From: Eleusine coracana subsp. coracana
Lineage: Eukaryota > Streptophyta > Magnoliopsida > Poales > Poaceae
Length of the DNA: 64,000 nucleotides
Direction of reading: 5' to 3'
Assembly: GCA_032690845.1 (NCBI GenBank)
Contig: CM064430.1
Location: forward strand, 8,728,949-8,792,948
Shown in pieces: positions 55,691 to 64,000 of this stretch. How positions within the stretch are numbered: position 1 is the first letter of the stretch; the number at the start of each line of letters is the position of its first letter. The notes beneath the pieces were generated by a model, which was not told where the DNA came from, did no database searches, and saw only the letters and a program-made list of their open reading frames with translations. Position numbers and translations under genes: made by a program.

Positions 55691-56469
55691 AGAAAGAAGT
55701 TGCTCCGACCATGGAATATTCTCCATCCACGAAGGGTACCATGCAAAACTTAACATGGAGGACGTCTCATTCCAGACATAAAACTTAAACCCTCATCATA
55801 AGGTAAACTATATTGGTCCCCCTCTCTTTTCCCTTGTAGATACCGCTAGATTAGGTTGTTTTTGTTTCTTTATTTTATGCACCAGATTTAGGCTATAAAA
55901 AAGAAATAAAAATGTGAAAAAATGTTGGGTGATCACTTGACCGAGAAGGCTGATTTCTAGGCCAAATGATCACTTAACTGTCTGTCTAGGACACTAACCC
56001 GGGCAGAAAATTACTCAGTCAAAAGTAGCACCCGGGAGGCCATTTTCAGGGTGATCACTCTGTTGGGTGATTTTTGTGCAGCCCGACCCCCCTTTTTCCT
56101 ATTTTTCTTTCTCCTCGTTGCAGGAATATCAGCCATGAGTGGCTAGTGCATGACCAGCAGTTCCCTAGAGCATCGAAGAACCCCACGATGGGTTAGACCA
56201 AATCATGGAGAACTGTTCATGTCATTTCACGCCACAAATAATCACTCCAACTTGCCACCTTATCTCCATAGACAACTTGAGTGGCAGAACACTCATTGCA
56301 ATCCTCCAACTTTGGCCATCACATCACTCTCTTCTTGCTCCCCTCTCTATCTCAACAAGTTTCTGGCCAAGAGAAGAAAAAGGATCACATGGCTCAACCA
56401 TCTAGTGCTCTCCCAGCATCAACAAAGCAAGCATGCAGCAAAAGAGCCAAATGGTTGAGCCTCCAAACC
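55690..56469. other. repeat-derived DNA without a recognised gene
   Basis: Contains three GTGATCAC(T) words near 55930-56065. Short frames only. Probably the remainder of the Athila-like element up to the SIRE LTR boundary. Confidence 0.4.
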
Positions 56470-58929
56470 TGAAAGGACCAAGTGACCGAGACGCACGCGC
56501 AGGGGGTGGGGGGGGGGGGTGGGGAGGTGAATCGGGAACTCGCTATATGTACCAAATTTGCCAAAACCTGAAACCGGACACTCAATCATCCCCTATAGCA
56601 ATTCTAGTGGTGATGGCATTAACAAGATGATAGTTCTATGAAAGGAACAACAACCTAAGCATACTAGTGGATCACACAAGTCAATACAACTCCTATGAAA
56701 GCTAGTAATCAATGACACGTGGAAGCAAACAACAAGCTAAGCAAAGTGTCTACTCATGCAAAGCTACAAGATAATGAACTAGAGCACAGAAGTATGAGTA
56801 GCACAATGTATACAAGGGTGATCAATCAAGCCAAAGCAACTCCTATACATGCTAGTGATCAAATGCGGAAGCTAAATACTACTAGCTAGCAAGGAGCCTA
56901 TTCATGCAAGTCTACAAGGTAATCAACAGGAACAAGGTAAGCACACAAGCATAAATAGCATGATATATAAATGCAAAAGGTAAAACATCAAAGTATGGAG
57001 TATGAGTAAGAGATGGCTAAAAGGACTGAATGACTAGGGGGGGGGGGTGAATCGAGAACTCGCTATATGTACCAATTTACCAACTCCTAAAATCAGACAC
57101 TCAAACAACTCCTATAGCAATTCTAGTGGTGATCACACTAACAAGATAATAGTCTGGTGAAAGTAACAAGACCCTAAGCATACTAGTGGATCACACAAGG
57201 CAATACAACTCCTATGCAAGCTAGTAATCAAAGACATGTAGAAGCAAACAACAAGCTAGCAAAGGAGCCTACTCATGCAAAGCTACAAGATAATAAACTA
57301 GAACACACAAGCATGAGTAGCATAATACATACGATGGTGATCAATCAAGCCAAAGTAACTCCTATACAAGCTAGCGATCAAATGCGAAGGCTAAACACTA
57401 CTGGCTAGCAAGGAGCGTATTCATGCAAGTCTATAAGGCAATCAATAAGAGCAAGGTAAGCACAAAAGCATGAATATCACAATATGTAAATGTGAAAGGT
57501 AAAGCGTCAAAGTAAGGAGTATGAGTAAGATATGCGCTCATGACTTTTTCCTGAGGACTCGGAAGGATGGCGCCTTCCCCTACTCCTCGTTGGACCACTC
57601 CCGCAGGAGTATCGGTCCCTCCCGCCACCAAGTGGAGTTCTCACACACTAACTCGCAATCACTCCAAGAGTGAAGACACGGCTGCGATGCTGCTACGAAG
57701 GCACAATCTTGCCTCCCTGGAGAACTTGCCGGACTCCCCGAGCCGACGTGGGTGCTCATTATCGTTACTCCTTTCAACAGCGAGCTCAAACCATATACAA
57801 ATGTGTGATGGCCTTCACAACTGATCATGATAGGCTCATCACCAACGCCTAACCTATCTAAATCCCACCATAGACCCAAAGTAACGGCTACGACACACCC
57901 TCAAGGACACCCTAGCCTTAGATGTGTATAGATGCTCAAGTTACTCTCTCTAGCACTCTCAAGATATACAATATCTCTTCCTAGTGCTCCTCTCTTTTAC
58001 TCTTGGTTCCCTACTGATGCTCCAAGCTATCCCATGGGCCAAGAATGGTCTCCAAGACCCCAACAATGACTTTATATAGGCTTCCAACCTCAAACTAGCT
58101 ATTGCTTCAAGAAACACCTTTCTCGACGTATAGACCATACAGTTCGATCTTTGTCCAAACCATATCATCCGGTCTCCACTAGACGCCTCATCCTGAGCCA
58201 TTGCTCTCTGTCCTCGGCTAAATCCCATACAAACCGTAAGTCCGGTCTACAGACCATACAGTCCAATCTCCATTGCTCCTCTTCCAAATAGAGCTGTTGT
58301 AGCCACTTCCTCATCTCTCCAGAGTTTTCTCCTACAGACAGTATAGTCCAGTCCGCACAAATTCTGCTCCAACAGATTTCCTCGAAGCCAACTATTCTCG
58401 GAGTTGGAATCCTCTCTGATGACTGTAATGTTCGGTCTCCACGACCCTCTGTCCAGTCTTCATCTCCAGAAGCTGAAACTCCTTATCATTGCTTGACTTC
58501 ATTTCCCGGCTTCATCCAACAACTCATTGGCGTCTCCACTGCAACCTAGTGTCTTGTGATTTTTTCGAGCATCTATGCACATCACCGACTAGCATGACCT
58601 AAGAGATATGACCTGGACCCCCTTGATAGTCTAGTTTGTCCTATGGACATAAGCCCTAACAACTAGACAAGTGTCTCAAACACTTGCTCGTAGCTTGTCC
58701 TTAGCCTTGATCCATCTACGTCAACCCTTGAACTCCATTAAGCTCATTAAGTCTCCGTGCTTGTGGTCATTGTCATCATCTATCAAGGCAACCATCAACA
58801 ATCATCATTAAGTAGATAAGGTTTCCTACACGCACAACATTCGTGTAGATATTAGTCATATTTCATGCTTGTCATTCATCACCAAAATATTCACACCTTT
58901 GGGGAACCTCAATGGTTATGAACCTTACA
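56470..58929 (-). repeat. 3' LTR of a minus-strand SIRE-type Copia element, 2.46 kb
   Basis: On the minus strand it begins TGTAAGGTTCATAACC directly after the polypurine tract AAAAAGGGGGAGAT (58930-58943) and ends GGTCACTTGGTCCTTTCA at 56470, a classic SIRE/Maximus LTR layout with a C-rich stretch near the 3' end. It is lengthened by an internal 520-bp tandem duplication. The central part (58110-58500) has many degenerate ACCATACAGTCCGGTCTCC-like motifs. Confidence 0.85.
56508..57530. repeat. 520-bp tandem duplication inside the SIRE LTR
   Basis: The phrase TGAATCG(G/A)GAACTCGCTA occurs at 56528 and 57048 (period 520), and similarity continues to GGAGTATGAGTAAG at the end of each unit. Each unit starts at a G run (56508-56519, 12 nt; 57037-57047, 11 nt). 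Confidence 0.9.
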
Positions 58930-60254
58930 ATCTCCCCCTTTTTGGTGATGGATGACAACCACTACTAATGATGATCCAAAATGAACGAGTCCTGAAAAGA
59001 TAAAAAGGAAGGGACAAAAGATTCAAACAAAAATAAGGAGCCTAGAAAAAAGAAAGGTTTGAAAGCATTACCTTGGTCCTTACCTTGGAAGTAGTATACC
59101 CCTTGAAATGTGCTAGGTATCGAGGGAGAACTACCCAATTATGTAGCACACTAGTTGTTGAGCTTGAGTTGAATTTTGCGCCCATCATGGTGTCATGGTA
59201 GTTGATCTTGTTGAAGTGGACATGCACCATAGAAGTAGATGTTCATGTTGGTGAAGATATTCATAGGTGTTTAGACATGCACTATTGTTGTTCTTCTACA
59301 TGTTGGTGTAGATGTTCATCTTGACTTGAGCTTCATGTGTACTCCATTTGTTCATCTCATCTGGTCATATCTCCTTCATGTGATCTTTATGTTCTCCACA
59401 TCCATCTTCTTTTGATCTTCTATGCTTTTCTCCCCCTTTGTCACCTCATAGTTTCCCTTGTATCTTCATGTTTTTCTCCATCGTGGCATGGCTTTCCTTT
59501 TTAGATCTTCATGTTCGTCTCCCCCCTTGTCATCTATCACCAAAAACCAAAAACCAAGACAAAACACAAGGAAACCAAAGAGCAAGTAATGGGGGCAATA
59601 ATAATTGACAAGAATTAGAAGACTCCCCCTTTCATTGTGCTCCTCCTTGGTCATGATGGCATTCCACCATCACCCCCCCTACTCACATGACGCAACAAAA
59701 TATGTTCTCAACTATGCAATGTTTAGTCATTTGTGTGATACGAATGTATAAGTTACTTGTCTTTGAGCCACGCAAGTAGATTTAACCTTGGAGCTTATTT
59801 GAACATGGCTCAACGGGCATGAAGCACAATTATCACTATATGATCATCTAGAGGGTCATATACTCATATTGTAAATGAGCAAATATCCCTTAAAACATAC
59901 TTGGTAGCATGTAAGGTATCACGATACAAGAATGCATGAAGCCAAAGAATGCAAATGCAACAAGAATACAATGCATGATGCGATGCTAAAGGAAAGAGAG
60001 AGAAAGACTACAAACCAAAATGCCAACAACAAGTTGTACCCTTCTCAAGCTTACTCACAATGGACCATTCATCAAAGCCATGGGCACACCATGAAGCACC
60101 TTCCCAAGCTTAACCCATGTCCATTGCTATTTCAAGGAGGTCTGAAGTCAACCTACAAGAAGAAGAGAAACAAGCACAAAACAAAAGCACAAACAACAAA
60201 ACAAAAACACACAAAGACTTTACATATGTACAAAAGACAAGCTTCAAGGATAAG
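58930..60254 (-). mobile_element. SIRE spacer between pol and 3' LTR, with polypurine tract
   Basis: Contains GGTTGTCATCCATCACC just before the polypurine tract at 58930-58943 (minus strand). The rest is non-coding and T/C-rich. No convincing envelope-like frame seen. Confidence 0.65.
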
Positions 60255-61218
60255 TCACATGAAGTTTGAAAGGTCGAGAACATTGAGTTCTCCCCTTAGC
60301 TTGTTGAAAATCTTCTCGTCGAGGGGCTTGGTGAAGATATCCGTCAATTGTTCACGAGTTCGTACACTCACCAATTAAATATCCTTCTTCTCGACATGGT
60401 CCCTTATGGAATGATGCTTGACTTGAATATGCTTTGCATGACCATGGTCCCCTTACTTGAGAGCCATCTTGATTGTTGCCTCACTATCACAATATAATGT
60501 CATTTGAGTATAGTAGAGCCTTCTTCTTAACATGGTCCCTTGCTTGAGAGTGTTTGCCGCATATAGAGAAGTTGGGCACAACAAGCTCCCACTGCCATGT
60601 ACTCCGCTTGGGCCGTTGATAGAGCCATCAAGTTTTGCTTCTTTGAGCTCCAGGATACAAAAGATATTCCAAGAAATCGGCAACCTCCCAATGTGCTCTT
60701 CCTATTCACATTGCATCCCATGAAGTCAAAGTCCAAATACCCAAGTAACTCAAAGTTTGTTCCTCTTGATACCATAATCCTATGGTAGGTGTGTACTTGA
60801 GGTATCTAAGTATCCTCTTCATAGCCTTCAAGTATGACTCATTTGGATTTGCTTAGTAGCGTGCACACAAGCACACACTAAACATGATGCCTAGTATTGA
60901 GGTGGTGAGATAGAGAAAAGAACTAATCATAGATCTATAGAGCTTAGGGCTCACCGGTTTTCCTTTTTCATCCATGTCCAAGGGTTTGCTTGTTGCCATA
61001 GGTGTATGCAGGGGCTTGCAATTTTCCATGTTGAATCTCTTGAGGAGGTCCTTGGTGTATTTCTCTGAGAAACCATGTGTGAGAAACCATGTGGATATGT
61101 GCCATGGTTTGCAATATATGTGATGAGTAATTGACTTGAGCGGACCTTGTGTTTGACTTGAAATGCGGGAATCTTGGGATTGCATGAGTTTGTGCATGTC
61201 ATGGTCTTGACTAACCAA
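60255..61218 (-). pseudogene. SIRE-type Copia RT C-terminus and RNase H relic
   Basis: Minus strand: SEKYTKDLLKRFNMENCKPL, SPKLYRSMISSFLYLTTSI, after a stop RILRYLKYTP, GCNVNRKSTLGGCRFLGISF, STAQAEYMAVGACCAQLLYM, LYCDSEATIKMAL, a stop, and the terminal DIFTKPLDEKIFNKLRGEL ending at the TGA 60257-60255. This is the Copia RT/RNase H end. The copy is interrupted upstream at about 61100-61218 where a plus-strand LTR begins. Confidence 0.85.
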
Positions 61219-62726
61219 AGTTGGTGGAAGTATTGGTGAAGTTGCAGGAGTTGGGAAATGTGTTTGTTTGTCTCATGATGTGTAGGTCACTGGAGTCGAT
61301 TTGGCGGTCAACGGCTAGAGGATCGGGCACAAGCAGGGGATTTGAGGCCGGACGATCAGGATGCCAGGTGGAGTTAAGGGTGATCCACACCGTACACATG
61401 GAGAGGCAAGAAGCACGGACGGTTTCGCGGTTGAGCCTCAAAACCGTGGTGTGAGGAAGATGGCGTGTTGACCAAGTCAAGGCGAGCGGGATGCCGGTGC
61501 AAGTGACAAGGGGGCCTGATGGACAGGGACTGGGAGAGACTTGTTGTTGGTCAGGATTACGGGACAAGGTGACACGCGTCAACATCGAGAAGTCACGCTT
61601 TGAGAAGAGTGTAAGGCAGTTTCCCGGTTTGGGCCTCAAAACCGGTGGCGATGGTTGGTGGTGCACGTGGCACCATCACGGAGCTTGCTTCAAGGCGAAG
61701 CAAAGTCATGAAGGGCTCGATGGCATTCGGGCGATGAAGCAAAAGATGGACGATTATGCCCCTAGTGGTAGGTGGGTGTGTTATGTAGGTCAAGGGTAGA
61801 GTGATCATGTGGACAATAGACCCTAGGCCTATACAAGGAGAGGTAAGGCTAGTGGAAGAGGTGCCTCTCTCCCTATTAACCTTGTGTTAGGACTTCATTC
61901 AAGTGACTTCCTAGCCTTGTATCTATGGATCTTGTAAGCATGTTTCCATGACATGAGATTTATTTTCGTGCTCAAGATCTTCCTTTCTCCCTAAATCCCG
62001 AATTTCTCTTTTTCCCTATTTTCAGAGCTATTTTCGTGGGAATTTTTTATCTCGTTTTTGGATGAGTTTTTAGGGCGGATTTCTTGGGAAACTTCGTGCT
62101 ATGATGAGCTAGATCAATCCTACATAGGTCCATGACCAAATCAAGAGCTCTAGCACCTTTGATTTGAAGGATTTCTCAAGTTTTTCCTTTTTGGTGTTCT
62201 TGGCACAAGATCTGAAATTCGTGATGATTCCTTGAGCCAATTCAGTTGATCTTCTAGGATTAGGGTCATGATGTGTTGAGGATTCACTGGTCCAAAAATT
62301 AGCATCATTAGGAGTTTGTTTGATTAGGTTTTGACCAAATTTTTGCTTCATCCTAAAACTTTTTCCTGTTCTGTCGGGGTCGATCGGCTCTGCCGATGAC
62401 CAGGACCGGCACTTCCGGTGGGTCTCAGTATCCTGCACCGGCACTGCCGATGGGTTAGACCGGCACTGCTGGTAGTGGTCCACTAAGGTCTGTTTTTTTG
62501 TGAGTCTCTTGACTAGTTTGAGTCCTTGCTGTTTCTTGTTATTTCCACTGTGTTTGTTTGCCGTGGTTGATCATGCCTAGGGCTAGTACACCACGAGTTG
62601 GTGTGTGTTGTCTTGGTGATCGGTTCGGAGGTTGGCTTGGGTTGTTTTTGGAATATAGGCCAAGTTCTCTTGGAGAATTTTGATTGTCTCCCATTCACCC
62701 CCTCTGGTCGCCTTCTCGGTCCTTCA
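61100..62726 (+). repeat. 5' LTR of a plus-strand SIRE-type Copia element (start approximate)
   Basis: The right boundary is exact: it ends TTCTCGGTCCTTCA at 62726, three bases before the primer-binding site. The left boundary is somewhere in 61100-61220, where homology to the minus-strand pol is lost. It contains short repeated phrases such as CCGGCACTGCCGATGGGTTA (62437-62456) and CCGGCACTGCTGG, the quasi-repetitive motif region of SIRE LTRs. Confidence 0.7.
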
Positions 62727-62728
62727 AT

Positions 62729-62740
62729 TGGTATCAGAGC
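62729..62740 (+). other. primer-binding site (initiator Met-tRNA type)
   Basis: TGGTATCAGAGC, the standard Copia minus-strand priming site, two bases after the LTR end. Confidence 0.9.
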
Positions 62741-62777
62741 CAGTTTGATCACTAGTTGACCTTCACCGGCTTTGTGA

Positions 62778-63893
62778 TCTGAAGGCGATGTGGAGAAGCG
62801 TGGAGTCAAGCTCTGGATGTTCAACGAAGAGGACTTTCCCTACTGGAAGTCGCGAACCAAGGCTTATCTCCTGAGTCAAGGACGTGGTCTCTGGGACATC
62901 GTCGACCGAGAATACAACATACCTGCCGACCTCAACACCGCTCCTATAGATGAGTTGAACAGGTATGAACACAACTCTAAAGCTGTCAACATTCTACTCT
63001 CTACACTTGGTAAAAGTGAACATGATCGTGTTGCACATCTTGACACTGCTCATGCTATTTGGGTTAAGCTTTGCACGTACCATGAGGGTACCAATCAAGT
63101 CAAGTCTATGCGTAAGAATTCTTATAATAGACAATACCAAACCTTTACACAAAAACCTGGTGAGTCACTAGATGACACCTTTCATAGGTTTGAGGCAATT
63201 GTGTGCAACTTGCGGGCTTGTGGTAACCTTGTGTACAGTGATAATGATAGAGCTAAGCAACTGTTGTACTCACTTGATGAAAATGTTTGGGGGGTTAAAA
63301 TTGCTGCTCTAGAAGAAACTACTGACTTCAATACCTTGAATTGTGAGCAACTATATAGCAAGCTGAAATCTCATGAACTGTCTAGGAAATCCCATCCTAA
63401 TCATGTTAATCCGGCTTCTAGCATGGCTTTGCTTTCTAGCTCTCAAAAGGGTGATCACAGTGGTGCTTCTTATGGAACTAACCCCTCACTTGACAAGTCT
63501 TCTTTGAAGTTTGCTCTGTCTTCTCTTGTTGCAGCTTTCGATGAACAGATGGAGTGCATTCCTGACGAGGATCTGTCCTTGCTCACAAGGAAGTTTAGGA
63601 AGTTCTACAACAACCGGAAGGAGAGAAGAGGAGGTGGTTCAAGAACCTGCTTCGAGTGCGGTGACCCGGGACACTTCATTGCTGACTGTCCCAAGAAGAA
63701 GACGAAGGCCGTGTACTATGACAACAACACTGAAGACTTCAAGAAGAAGAAGAACCGCTTCTATAAGAAGGGCAAGAACTCCAAGAAGTTCGCCAAGGCC
63801 ATTGCACGCGCCTGCGTTGCCACCTTGAGCGATGTTGACCTCACATCAAGCAAAGGCCTTACAAGCTCGGAGGAGGAGATTGAAAAGCCATGA
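62778..63893 (+). pseudogene. SIRE-type Copia gag
   Basis: Open frame after a TGA at 62775-62777. There is no ATG at its start; the first in-frame ATG is 62817. Features: FNEEDFPYWKSRTKAYLLSQ (N-terminal gag), HAIWVKLCTYHEGTNQVKS, LDDTFHRFEAIVCNLRA (UBN2-type gag domain), then the CCHC knuckle CFECGDPGHFIADC at about 63647-63690 and a basic KKKKNRFYKKG tail. A TGA at 63891-63893 ends the frame, but the same frame stays open beyond it to the window edge (RKDDFTGLCFMAKND), which looks like the normal gag continuation. It is therefore probably a single-stop copy. Pol lies outside the window. Confidence 0.85.
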
Positions 63894-64000
63894 GTCAAGA
63901 GGAAGGATGACTTCACCGGGCTTTGCTTCATGGCAAAGAACGATCACGACACCGACTCTAGATCCGACTCTGACATAAGCGAGGTACCTCCCACTCTTGA

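Overview
The window is nuclear DNA from a grass, most likely a panicoid cereal (sorghum, sugarcane, Miscanthus or maize relatives). The evidence is GT-AG split plant genes with very GC-rich first exons, a monocot-type ribosome-inactivating protein, Tourist and Stowaway MITEs, Tat-type Gypsy elements carrying an extra antisense ORF, and SIRE-type Copia elements. No bacterial, organellar, rRNA, tRNA or CRISPR feature was seen. The species is an inference; only the grass affiliation is well supported.

Gene-bearing part (1-16 kb, plus 38-39 kb). Four protein-coding genes look real. (1) A DDT-domain chromatin protein similar to Arabidopsis DDR4, minus strand, five exons at 547-2084; it runs off the left edge. 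(2) A complete five-exon R-SNARE of the VAMP721/722 type at 11229-13954, 220 residues. (3) A small secreted glycine-rich protein at 15502-15873, minus. (4) An intronless ribosome-inactivating protein (rRNA N-glycosidase) at 38138-39004, minus, with all expected active-site residues, isolated among transposons. These genes do not form an operon or an obvious pathway. Between them lie small DNA transposons: a Tourist MITE with TAA duplications, several Stowaways, and a Pack-MULE carrying a broken aspartic protease fragment (4873-5691).

16-26 kb is DNA-transposon territory: a 1.36-kb foldback, MULE-like element; a Harbinger-type MITE inserted in inverted orientation inside a member of its own family (both target duplications visible); a candidate Helitron end; a decayed NLR leucine-rich-repeat fragment; and a MULE with a broken mudrA-like N-terminus.

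25.7-33.3 kb holds a minus-strand Tat-type Gypsy remnant. It has RT, RNase H and integrase fragments, plus a plus-strand (antisense) extra ORF of the PF04195 'putative gypsy type transposon' type with its own TATA box. It abuts another Gypsy-like LTR. 33.3-37.9 kb is non-coding repeat DNA with a cluster of a quasi-palindromic 18-20 bp motif and a CACTA terminus. 39-45.4 kb contains hAT-like and MITE debris and a PIF/Harbinger derivative (about 41704-44398) that has captured a piece of an MFS polyol/sugar transporter gene.

45467-53622 is a complete but old Tat-type Gypsy insertion. Its two LTRs of about 376 bp are flanked by GATAG duplications, it has gag-protease-RT-RNase H remnants and a minus-strand antisense ORF, and a 424-bp solo LTR (CCTGG duplications) is nested in its RT. 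To its right lie a Copia LTR-gag relic, an Athila-like gag-protease relic, the 3' half of a minus-strand SIRE Copia element (LTR 56470-58929 with a 520-bp internal tandem duplication), and the 5' LTR, primer-binding site and gag of a plus-strand SIRE element that runs off the right edge.

Limits: homology calls are by eye. Repeat boundaries are exact only where target-site duplications or canonical termini are quoted.
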